DNA of 7,003 bases from an uncultured Hyphomicrobiales bacterium (lineage in GTDB: Bacteria > Pseudomonadota > Alphaproteobacteria > Rhizobiales > Beijerinckiaceae): assembly GCA_903918155.1 (NCBI GenBank), contig CAIXDD010000432.1, positions 1 through 7,003 of the forward strand. The letters are read 5' to 3'. Positions within the stretch are counted from its first letter, which is position 1, and each line of letters begins with the position of its first letter. The notes under the pieces are model-generated. The model searched no databases. It was given only the letters and a program-made list of their open reading frames with translations, and was not told the origin of the DNA. The position numbers and the translations under genes were made by a program. Of this stretch, positions 1 to 5,871 are shown piece by piece.

Positions 1-1248
1 CTCACCGGCGCGCTCGCCGCAGCCCTTTTCGCGCCGGCGCCGGCGCAGGCGCAGATCGACGATTCCTCGGCGGCGACCTATTGGCGGCGCGAGCGCGAGC
101 GGATGGAGGCCCGGCAGCGCTCCCTCGTGCAGCGCCCCACGCGCATGATCCGCGGCCTTGCGCCCCGGCAAGGATTCGCCCGCGAGGGCGAGCCCGGCGC
201 ATGGCGCAACCCCGCGCTCGCCCGCCCGGACGCGCACGAGGGCGCGCCGCGCCCCTCCGCCACCCATGCCGCCCCGTCGGGCGCAGCGGAGACCGCGCCG
301 GGCGCGCCTGCGGCGCCTGCCTTCACCATCGCGGTTCTGGGCGACAATGTGGGCCTGTTCCTCGCGCAGGGCCTGCAGGAGGCGTTCGCGGACCGCGCCC
401 ATGTCGTCATCCTGCGCAAGGCGCGCGAAAACACAGGTCTGGCGCGCGACGATTATTACGACTGGCCGAAGGCCGCGCGCGAATTGCTCGCGGGTCCGCA
501 GAAGATCGACGCCGCGGTGATGCTGGTGGGCAGCAATGATCGCCAGCCGCTGCGCGAGGGCGCGCAGAGCCTTGACCCGCGCGCGCCGCGCTGGCGGGAG
601 ATCTATGCGGCGCGCGCGCAGGCCTTCGCCGACGCCTTTCGCGACAAGGGCGTGCCGCTTGTGTGGGTCGGCGCGCCGGTGATGCAGAACGAGCGGCTGT
701 CGGCGGGCCTTCTCGAACTCAACGAAATCTATCGCGAGACGGCGGAGCGCGCCGGCGCCGGTTTCGTCGACACCTGGGAGGGCTTCGTCGACGAGCGTCA
801 TCGCTTCAAGATGTTCGGCCCCGACGTGAACGGCCTGACGACGCGCCTGCGCGCCAGCGACGGCGTGCATTTCACGCGCGCGGGCGCGCGCAAGCTCGCC
901 TATTTCACCGAAGGCGACCTGCGCCGCCTGATGGAGCGCGCGGCGCCCGCTCCCGCAGCGCCCGAAGCCATCCTTGCCCCGCCCGCCGCGACGACGCCCG
1001 AGCCCCTGCGCGCGGCCGCGCCGCCGGAAGCGCCCGCCGTCGTCGTTCCCGCGCGGCCCGACAAGGGCCCGGTGCTGCCGCTCACCGGCGCGGCTTTGTC
1101 GCCGGGCGGCGAGCTTGCGCGGCCCTTGCGCGCGAAAGACCCCCTGCGCGAGGGCGATGCGCGCGCCATCGTCGAGCGCCGGCTTCTGGAGCGGCGCGCA
1201 ACGGAGGCGCCCGCGGGCCGCGCCGACGATTTCAGCTGGCCGCGCTGA
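1..1248 (+). CDS. DUF459 / SGNH-hydrolase-fold exported protein, 5' end outside window
   Basis: Probably a periplasmic SGNH (GDSL-like) protein of the DUF459 group. These proteins are common in alphaproteobacteria; their substrate is unsettled and is often guessed to be an acyl group on an envelope polymer. The frame is already open at base 1. Codons 1-18 are a hydrophobic Ala-rich stretch ending APAQAQ, the end of a signal peptide with an AxA-type cleavage site. The true start therefore lies upstream, and the internal ATG at 103 would cut the signal off. SGNH blocks are visible: block I LGDNVG at codons 114-119, block III GSND at 529-540, and block V DGVH with Asp codon 287 and His codon 290. 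DDYYDWPKAARE, typical of this group, follows block I. A Pro/Ala-rich linker (about codons 312-345) leads to a conserved-looking tail, GRADDFSWPR. The odd point is Asn (codon 116) where the catalytic Ser normally sits. The family call is confident; enzyme activity is not. Confidence 0.85.
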   Translation, partial: LTGALAAALFAPAPAQAQIDDSSAATYWRRERERMEARQRSLVQRPTRMIRGLAPRQGFAREGEPGAWRNPALARPDAHEGAPRPSATHAAPSGAAETAPGAPAAPAFTIAVLGDNVGLFLAQGLQEAFADRAHVVILRKARENTGLARDDYYDWPKAARELLAGPQKIDAAVMLVGSNDRQPLREGAQSLDPRAPRWREIYAARAQAFADAFRDKGVPLVWVGAPVMQNERLSAGLLELNEIYRETAERAGAGFVDTWEGFVDERHRFKMFGPDVNGLTTRLRASDGVHFTRAGARKLAYFTEGDLRRLMERAAPAPAAPEAILAPPAATTPEPLRAAAPPEAPAVVVPARPDKGPVLPLTGAALSPGGELARPLRAKDPLREGDARAIVERRLLERRATEAPAGRADDFSWPR

Positions 1249-1264
1249 GAGCGCCGCCCGGCTC

Positions 1265-1311
1265 CCGCGCCAGGCGCGGATGCGCGCGCGAACGGCGGGA
1301 ACATTTCCCGC
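1265..1311. other. two inverted repeats after the DUF459 gene (possible terminator or operator)
   Basis: Two hairpin-capable repeats lie in the 140-base spacer before the transpeptidase gene. The first is CCGCGCC-A-GGCGCGG at 1265-1279, which can fold as a 5-bp stem with a 5-base loop. The second is GCGGGAA-CAT-TTCCCGC at 1295-1311, a perfect 7-bp stem with a 3-base loop. Neither is followed by a T-tract, so an intrinsic terminator is only possible. The second could equally be a protein-binding dyad upstream of the next gene. A further 10-bp perfect palindrome, CATCGCGATG, is at 1334-1343. I saw no convincing promoter in the spacer. Confidence 0.35.
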
Positions 1312-1378
1312 GTCGCCCTCGTTCTCGCCATGTCATCGCGATGTCCTTGCGCAGCGCGTGCGAAGGACGAGAAGCCGC

Positions 1379-1383
1379 AGAGG
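1379..1383 (+). promoter_or_regulatory. ribosome binding site deciding the L,D-transpeptidase start
   Basis: AGAGG lies 6 bases before the ATG at 1390. It supports that start over the in-frame ATG at 1330, which would put 20 polar, Cys/Arg-containing residues in front of the signal peptide. Confidence 0.6.
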
Positions 1384-1389
1384 TCGATC

Positions 1390-1983
1390 ATGCACTCGGC
1401 GCGCATAGTCTTGTCGGCGGCGACGCTGGCTGCGGTTGTGACGACAGGCGCGGCGCAGGCGCAATATTTCGACGTCGCGCCTCAACGCACGGCTGCGCCG
1501 GGCTCTTTTTACGCGCCGCAGCGCGAGGACAGCGCGCCCACGCGCGTGCTGGCGGCCGATCCCACGGGACAGCGCGCGGGCGCCGTGACCGTGGATACGC
1601 GCCGCCGCGTTCTGTATTACTCGCTGGGCGAGGGACGCGCGATCCGCTACGGAATCGGCGTCGGACGCGCGGGTTTTGAATGGAGCGGCCGCGCGCGGAT
1701 CGGCCGCAAGGCGCAATGGCCGTCGTGGCGCCCGCCCGCCGCCATGATCAAGCGCCGCCCGGATCTGCCCCGCTTCATGGAAGGCGGGCTCGACAATCCG
1801 CTGGGCGCGCGCGCGCTCTATCTCTACAGCGGCGGACGCGACACGCTGTTTCGCATCCACGGAACCAATGAGCCATGGACGATCGGCGAGGCCGTGTCGT
1901 CGGGTTGCATCCGCATGCTCAACGAGGATGTGGTGGATCTCTATTCGCGCGTGCGACTAGGCGCGCCAGTACGCGTCATCTGA
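1390..1983 (+). CDS. L,D-transpeptidase, YkuD domain, exported
   Basis: Predicted secreted L,D-transpeptidase of the YkuD family (PF03734). Members form 3-3 cross-links in peptidoglycan or attach proteins to it, using a catalytic Cys in the periplasm. Residues 1-24 (MHSARIVLSA onward, ending GAAQAQ) form a signal peptide with an AQA cleavage site. The YkuD domain covers roughly residues 65-197. The active-site region has His157 in RIHGTNEPW and Cys173 in SSGCIRM, with Arg175 behind it. The second position of the usual S/T-H-G-C motif is Ser171 rather than His. At 197 residues it is the minimal type, with no LysM or PG_binding_1 domain, though residues 25-64 may be a short linker. The start at 1390 is chosen for its RBS and intact signal peptide. 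It shares strand and envelope location with the DUF459 gene upstream; co-transcription across the 140-base spacer is unproven. Confidence 0.92.
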   Translation: MHSARIVLSAATLAAVVTTGAAQAQYFDVAPQRTAAPGSFYAPQREDSAPTRVLAADPTGQRAGAVTVDTRRRVLYYSLGEGRAIRYGIGVGRAGFEWSGRARIGRKAQWPSWRPPAAMIKRRPDLPRFMEGGLDNPLGARALYLYSGGRDTLFRIHGTNEPWTIGEAVSSGCIRMLNEDVVDLYSRVRLGAPVRVI

Positions 1984-2012
1984 CGCGAAACCTTCGTCGC
2001 CGGCTTCGGATT

Positions 2013-2043
2013 GCGCGGGCTATCGCCCCCCAGCCTTCCGCGC
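2013..2043. terminator. possible bidirectional hairpin between convergent genes
   Basis: GCGCGG at 2013-2018 pairs with CCGCGC at 2038-2043. The adjoining GCT/AGC can extend the stem across a three-base bulge, with a C-rich loop. It sits between the transpeptidase stop (1983) and the cutA stop (2074), where a shared terminator would be expected. There is no T-tract on either side, so this is weak. The rest of the 90-base spacer shows nothing else. Confidence 0.25.
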
Positions 2044-2073
2044 AGCCGGGGCCGGCGGCGATCCTTTGCAAGG

Positions 2074-2400
2074 TCAGCGCGTCGTCGCGCGCATCCAGGC
2101 GAGAAAGGGCGCGTCGCCCTCCGCGATCTCCACCCGCACCAGCTCCGGCGTTTCATAGGGATGGACCTGGCGCAGGGCTTCGGCGAGATCGGCGTAATCC
2201 GCGCTCTTGATCTTGAGGGCGAGCACGAATTCCCGCACGCGGCGGCGTTCGCCGTCCCACACATAATGGCTTTCGGCCTCGCTCACCTGCACGCAGGCGG
2301 CGAGCTTGCGGTCGAGCGCGCAGGCGAGAATGCGCTCGGCCGCCTCGCGCGAATCCACCGTCGTGAAGACGATGGAGAACTCGCGCGCGCGCGCGGGCAT
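2074..2400 (-). CDS. cutA: CutA1-family divalent-cation tolerance protein
   Basis: Small cytosolic protein of the CutA1 family (PF03091), normally a homotrimer with a ferredoxin-like fold. It was linked to copper/divalent-cation tolerance in E. coli, but its true role is unsettled. The 108-residue length is normal. Family landmarks in order are FTTVDSREAAERI (residues 12-24), KLAACV (32-37, with Cys36), SHYVWDG (44-50), the LALKIKS strand (60-66), the signature HPYETPE (80-86), and the terminal FLAWM (99-103). The ATG at 2400 is chosen because it removes a 25-residue Arg-rich extension that only reads the hemH 3' end in another frame. That ATG also overlaps the hemH TGA by one base (TGATG), with no strong ribosome site of its own, so translation is probably coupled to hemH. 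Pairing with a heme-synthesis gene may reflect shared metal handling, which is inference. Confidence 0.93.
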   Translation of the reverse strand: MPARAREFSIVFTTVDSREAAERILACALDRKLAACVQVSEAESHYVWDGERRRVREFVLALKIKSADYADLAEALRQVHPYETPELVRVEIAEGDAPFLAWMRATTR

Positions 2401-3461
2401 CAGATCCAGCCCTGCAATTCGCGCGCGACCACCGCCTGCAGAACGGCCATGCCGGGCGCGCTGTCGTTGAGGCATTCGATGCGGGCGAATTTCTCTCCGC
2501 CGTGCTCCAGGAAGATGTCGCGGTTCTCGATGCCGATCTCCTCGATGGTCTCAAGGCAATCGGCGGCGAAGCCGGGCGTGACGACGGCGAGGCGCTTCAC
2601 GCCTTTCTCCGCCAGCGCCTGCATGGTGGCGTCGGTATAGGGCTCCAGCCATTTGGCGGGCCCGAAACGCGATTGAAACGTCATCAGGAGGCGATCGGGC
2701 GAGAGGCCGAGCTTTTCGCGCAGGAGCCGCGTGGTCTTCGCGCAATGGCAATAATAGGGGTCGCCCTTGTCGAAATAGCTCTGCGGAATGCCGTGGTAGG
2801 AGGCCACGATGGTCTCCGGCTCGAAGTCGAGCCCCGCAAGGCTTTCGCGGATCGAGACGGCGAGCGCGTCGATATAGGCCTCGTCGTCATGCCAGGGCGG
2901 CGCGATGCGCACGGCCGGCTGCCAGCGCATGGCCTTCAGCGCGTCGAAGGTCTTGTCCGCCACGGTGGCGCTGGTGGCGGCGGCGTATTGCGGATAGAGG
3001 GGCACGACGAGAATGCGCTCGCAGCCCTGCGCCTGCAGCGCGGCGATGCGCGAGGCGATGGAGGGATTGCCGTAGCGCATCGCCCAATCCACCAGGACGG
3101 GGCGGCGCGTCGCGCCCAGCCCGCCGCCGGCGACCCATTGGGCGAGCTTGTCCGCCTGCGCGCGGGTGATGGTGCGCAAGGGCCCCTCGTCGCGCTCCCG
3201 GTTCCAGATCGTGTCGTAATCCTTGCCCTTGCGGCCCGGCCGCGTCGTCAGGATGACCAGATTGAGCAGGGGCCACCAGATGGCGCGCGGCGTCTCGATG
3301 ACCCGCCGGTCGGAGAGGAATTCCTTCAGATACCGGCGCATGGACCAATAATCGGTGGCGTCGGGGGTGCCGAGGTTGACGAGCAACACCCCTGCCCTGC
3401 CGAAGGCGACCGGCGGATGGCCGGCCGGGCGGGCGTCGCCGCCCAATTCCAAATCCCGCAT
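2400..3461 (-). CDS. hemH: ferrochelatase (protoheme ferro-lyase)
   Basis: Inserts Fe2+ into protoporphyrin IX to make protoheme, the last step of the classical heme pathway, in the cytosol or at the inner membrane face. The 353-residue protein matches the family along its length. GVLLVNLGTPD (residues 24-34) is the N-terminal family start and YLKEFLSDRRVI (44-55) follows. The catalytic metal-site His223 is in SYHGIPQSYFDKGDPY and Glu304 is in PGFAADCLETIEEIG. The MTFQSRFG stretch (260-267) is also typical. Cysteines are at 147, 238, 240, 302 and 330. Some ferrochelatases, including one from Caulobacter, carry a [2Fe-2S] cluster, and whether these residues would ligate one cannot be read here. 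The ATG at 3461 is preferred over the farther one at 3533 because of a strong AGGAG. The longer version adds 24 Arg/Pro-rich residues and would run through the promoter region. First gene of a hemH-cutA unit, divergent from the transporter. Confidence 0.97.
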   Translation of the reverse strand: MRDLELGGDARPAGHPPVAFGRAGVLLVNLGTPDATDYWSMRRYLKEFLSDRRVIETPRAIWWPLLNLVILTTRPGRKGKDYDTIWNRERDEGPLRTITRAQADKLAQWVAGGGLGATRRPVLVDWAMRYGNPSIASRIAALQAQGCERILVVPLYPQYAAATSATVADKTFDALKAMRWQPAVRIAPPWHDDEAYIDALAVSIRESLAGLDFEPETIVASYHGIPQSYFDKGDPYYCHCAKTTRLLREKLGLSPDRLLMTFQSRFGPAKWLEPYTDATMQALAEKGVKRLAVVTPGFAADCLETIEEIGIENRDIFLEHGGEKFARIECLNDSAPGMAVLQAVVARELQGWI

Positions 3462-3469
3462 GTCTTGAA

Positions 3470-3474
3470 CTCCT
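3470..3474 (-). promoter_or_regulatory. ribosome binding site deciding the hemH start
   Basis: On the minus strand, AGGAG lies 8 bases before the ATG at 3461. It decides that start against the upstream in-frame ATG at 3533. Confidence 0.75.
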
Positions 3475-3483
3475 GAAGGCCCG

Positions 3484-3512
3484 TTTCTAGTGCGCGACGG
3501 GCGCGGCGCCAA
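3484..3512 (-). promoter_or_regulatory. candidate sigma-70-like promoter for hemH-cutA
   Basis: On the minus strand, TTGGCG (3507-3512, 4 of 6 to TTGACA) and TAGAAA (3484-3489, 4 of 6 to TATAAT) are 17 bases apart. They would start transcription just upstream of the hemH ribosome site. Matches are modest, and in GC-rich alphaproteobacterial DNA such pairs can arise by chance. Confidence 0.35.
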
Positions 3513-3532
3513 TCGCCGAGGCGGCCCAACCA

Positions 3533-3560
3533 TTGCCAGCCCTTGAGAATTGGGCAGAAT
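3533..3560 (+). promoter_or_regulatory. candidate sigma-70-like promoter for the transporter-reductase pair
   Basis: TTGCCA (3533-3538, 5 of 6 to TTGACA) and CAGAAT (3555-3560, 4 of 6 to TATAAT) are separated by 16 bases. They would give a leader of roughly 25 bases before the ATG at 3592. This is the least GC-rich part of the divergent spacer. Confidence 0.35.
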
Positions 3561-3591
3561 GCGGCCCGAAAAAGAGACCTGAGGGGGCGAA

Positions 3592-4938
3592 ATGGGCGCG
3601 TGGCTGGACAGGACGCTGGAGCGACTCGCCGGCGCGCGGCCGCAGGAGGCCCGGGCGGTCCTGTGGTCCTTCCTCTATTTCTTCTTCCTGCTCGCGTCTT
3701 ATTTCGTGCTGCGCCCGCTGCGCGACGAGATGGGCGTGGCGGCGGGGCGCGACAATCTGCAATGGCTTTTCACGGCCACGTTCTTCGTCATGCTCGTCGC
3801 CTCCCCGCTCTACGCCTTCGCCGCGGCCCGGCTGCCGCGCAGGCGCTTCATCCCGATCGTCTATCACGTCTTCGTCGCCAATCTCGCGATCTTCTGGGCG
3901 ATGCTGCAGGGCGAGGCGCTGCGGGCGGAGACGGCGCGCGTCTTCTTCGTCTGGGTGAGCGTGTTCAATCTCTTCGCGGTCTCCGTGTTCTGGACCTTCA
4001 TGGCCGACCTCTTCCGCACGGAGCAGGGCAAGAGGCTGTTCGGCTTCGTGGCGGCGGGCGGCACGGCGGGCACGCTGCTGGGCTCGGCGACCACCGTGGG
4101 GCTGGCGCAGACGCTGGGCGCGGAGAACCTTCTCATCGTCGCAGGCGTGTTGCTGGAGATCGCGGTCTTCTGCGCCATGCGGCTGGAGCGCGCCGCGCCC
4201 GCCCGGCCGGCGGCGGAGAACGCGACCGACGCGCAAGGAAACCCTGACGCGCAAAAAAACCCGGACGCGCAAAAAGCCATGGGCGGGAGCATGTTCGAGG
4301 GGTTCGCGCTGATCGCGCGCTCGCCCTATCTCGCCGGACTCGCGCTTTGGGTGGCGCTGCTCTCGCTCGCCGGCACGTTTCTCTATTTCATGCAGCAGGA
4401 CGTGGTGCGCGCGGCCTCCGAAGATCCGGCGGTGCGCACGCGGATGTTCGCGACCATGGATCTCGCCGCCAATCTCATGACGCTGGCGCTGCAATTTTTC
4501 GCGACAGGCCAGATCATCAAGCGCATCGGCGCGGGGCCGGCGGCCGCGATCCTGCCGCTTGTCTTCGCCGCAGGCTTCGGCCTGCTCATTCTGGCGCCGA
4601 GCCTGATGACGATCATCGCCTTTCAGGCCCTGCAGCGCACGGCCAATTTCGCCTTCTCCAATCCGGCGCGGGAGATTTTCTTCACCAGCGTCGCGCGCGA
4701 GGAGAAATACAAGGCCAAGAACATCATCGACGCGGCGATCTTTCGCGGCGGCGACGTGGCGTGGTCGTGGGCCTTCACGGGCCTGCGCGCGCTGGGCCTG
4801 AACATGCCCGCGATCGCGGCCCTCGCAATCCCCGCCATGATCGGCTGGGGCGCGCTGGCCCTCGCGCTCGGCCGCGCGCAGGACAGGCGCACGGCCGCGC
4901 AAAACCCCGTTTCAACTTCGAAGGGAGCTTCCGCATGA
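3592..4938 (+). CDS. 12-helix transporter, NTP/NDP exchanger (TLC/COG3202)-like, MFS-type
   Basis: Inner-membrane carrier of 448 residues. The opening WSFLYFFFLLASYFVLRPLRDE (25-46) and the REEKYKAKNIIDAAIFRGGD block (369-388) resemble the ATP:ADP/NTP exchanger branch (PF03219, COG3202) and MFS-annotated relatives in free-living proteobacteria. The substrate cannot be read from sequence, and nucleotide exchange should not be assumed. Twelve hydrophobic segments fit: about 22-42, 57-79, 86-106, 116-140, 149-172, 178-196, 246-267, 285-305, 315-335, 337-355, 385-402 and 404-427. The central cytosolic linker (197-240) carries a DAQxNP repeat. GAGGGGG at 3581-3587 precedes the ATG. The stop overlaps the reductase start as ATGA (4935-4938), so the two proteins are likely made together. 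One base run in the linker forms an in-frame A AAA AAC heptamer. The generic transporter call is firm, the subfamily moderately so. Confidence 0.85.
   Translation: MGAWLDRTLERLAGARPQEARAVLWSFLYFFFLLASYFVLRPLRDEMGVAAGRDNLQWLFTATFFVMLVASPLYAFAAARLPRRRFIPIVYHVFVANLAIFWAMLQGEALRAETARVFFVWVSVFNLFAVSVFWTFMADLFRTEQGKRLFGFVAAGGTAGTLLGSATTVGLAQTLGAENLLIVAGVLLEIAVFCAMRLERAAPARPAAENATDAQGNPDAQKNPDAQKAMGGSMFEGFALIARSPYLAGLALWVALLSLAGTFLYFMQQDVVRAASEDPAVRTRMFATMDLAANLMTLALQFFATGQIIKRIGAGPAAAILPLVFAAGFGLLILAPSLMTIIAFQALQRTANFAFSNPAREIFFTSVAREEKYKAKNIIDAAIFRGGDVAWSWAFTGLRALGLNMPAIAALAIPAMIGWGALALALGRAQDRRTAAQNPVSTSKGASA
4228..4278 (+). repeat. 18-base direct repeat encoding DAQ(G/K)NP in the transporter linker
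   Basis: Three tandem in-frame units start at 4228, 4246 and 4264. They encode DAQGNP, DAQKNP and DAQK(A), with the third unit incomplete at 15 bases. They lie in the hydrophilic linker between the two six-helix halves. Copies differ by few bases, suggesting a fairly recent slippage or duplication in a loop that tolerates length change. The middle unit carries seven A in a row (4253-4259). Confidence 0.85.
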
Positions 4939-5864
4939 CGCAAGATTTCATCCCCCTCACCCGCCGCGCGGCGCTGACGCTCGCCGCAAGCGCGGCAAGC
5001 TCGCTCGCGCTGCCCGGCGCAGGCTTCGCGCAGGCGGGCCTGCTCGCGCGCAAGATTCCCAGCACCGGCGAAATGCTGCCGTGCGTTGGGATCGGCACCG
5101 CGATCATTTTCGATTTCGAAAACGATCAGGCGAAATTCAACGAACGCGCGGACGTGCTGAAGACTTTGGTGGCCGGCGGCGGGCGGCTCGTGGACACCGC
5201 GCCCTCCTATGGCATGGCGGAGGCGCGTCTGGGCGAGCTGTTCGACGCCGCGCAAGTGCGCGACAAGATTTTTCTTGCGACCAAAGTGCGCGTCGCCGAC
5301 CGCGAGGCGACGACCAGCGAGATGAAAGGCTCCTTCGCGCGGCTCAAGACGCAGAGCGTCTCGCTCATGCAATTGCACAATCCGCGCGATCCCAATCAGG
5401 ACCTCGCGCTCCTGCGCGACTGGAAACAGCAGGGCCTGAGCAAATATTTCGGCGTGTCTTCCTCCTTCGATCGCGATTACGACGCGGTGGAGGCGATCGT
5501 GAAAAAGCAGAAGCCGGATTTTCTGCAGATCGACTTCTCGATGGTGGACCGCAATTCCGAAGAGCGCGTGATCCCCGCCGCCGCCGACGCGGGCTGCGCG
5601 ATCCTCACCAATCTGCCCTTCGGGCGCGGACGTTTCTTCCAGAAGGCGGCGGGCAAGCCGCTGCCCGATTACGCCAAGGAGATCGACGTGACGAGCTGGG
5701 CGCAATTCGCGCTCAAATGGCTGCTCGGCAATCCCGCGATCACGGCGGTCATTCCCGGCACCGACAAGCCGCAATATATGACCGACAATCTGAAGGCCGC
5801 CATGGGCCGCCTGCCCGATCAGGCGATGCGCAAGCGGATGGTGGACACGTTCGAGGCGCTCTAG
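4935..5864 (+). CDS. aldo/keto reductase with Tat signal peptide
   Basis: NAD(P)H-dependent oxidoreductase of the aldo/keto reductase superfamily (PF00248), 309 residues, predicted to be exported folded by the Tat system. Residues 8-34 form the signal: LTRRAALTL with twin Arg10-Arg11, a hydrophobic core, then GAGFAQA. The TIM-barrel follows with the full catalytic tetrad: Asp87 and Tyr92 in VDTAPSYG, Lys117 in LATK, and His148 in MQLHNP. Late barrel landmarks are ILTNLPFGRG (223-232) and the C-terminal GNPAITAVIPGTDKP (265-279), the usual cofactor-phosphate region. The start is fixed by GGGAG at 4923-4927 seven bases upstream and by the four-base ATGA overlap with the transporter stop. The substrate is unknown. 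The physiological puzzle is how a nicotinamide enzyme is re-reduced outside the cytosol. The alternative, that the Tat-like leader is not used, is less likely given its textbook layout. Confidence 0.92.
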   Translation: MTQDFIPLTRRAALTLAASAASSLALPGAGFAQAGLLARKIPSTGEMLPCVGIGTAIIFDFENDQAKFNERADVLKTLVAGGGRLVDTAPSYGMAEARLGELFDAAQVRDKIFLATKVRVADREATTSEMKGSFARLKTQSVSLMQLHNPRDPNQDLALLRDWKQQGLSKYFGVSSSFDRDYDAVEAIVKKQKPDFLQIDFSMVDRNSEERVIPAAADAGCAILTNLPFGRGRFFQKAAGKPLPDYAKEIDVTSWAQFALKWLLGNPAITAVIPGTDKPQYMTDNLKAAMGRLPDQAMRKRMVDTFEAL

Positions 5865-5871
5865 ACGCGGC

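Noticed and set aside
1330..1389. Longer N-terminus for the L,D-transpeptidase from the ATG at 1330
   Set aside because: It would place 20 polar residues before a textbook signal peptide. The ATG at 1390 has AGAGG six bases upstream.
2502..3476. Long plus-strand open frame opposite hemH
   Set aside because: The composition is that of an antisense shadow (rich in Arg, Gly, Asp, Val) and it lies wholly over a gene with clear catalytic motifs.
3462..3533. Longer ferrochelatase start at 3533
   Set aside because: It adds an Arg/Pro-rich 24-residue leader and runs over the candidate promoter. The ATG at 3461 has a strong AGGAG and leads into the family N-terminus.
3487..4902. 471-codon minus-strand open frame opposite the transporter
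   Set aside because: The product is dominated by Arg, Glu, His and Gln, the usual antisense image of a GC-rich membrane-protein gene. The plus strand has twelve hydrophobic segments and a ribosome site.
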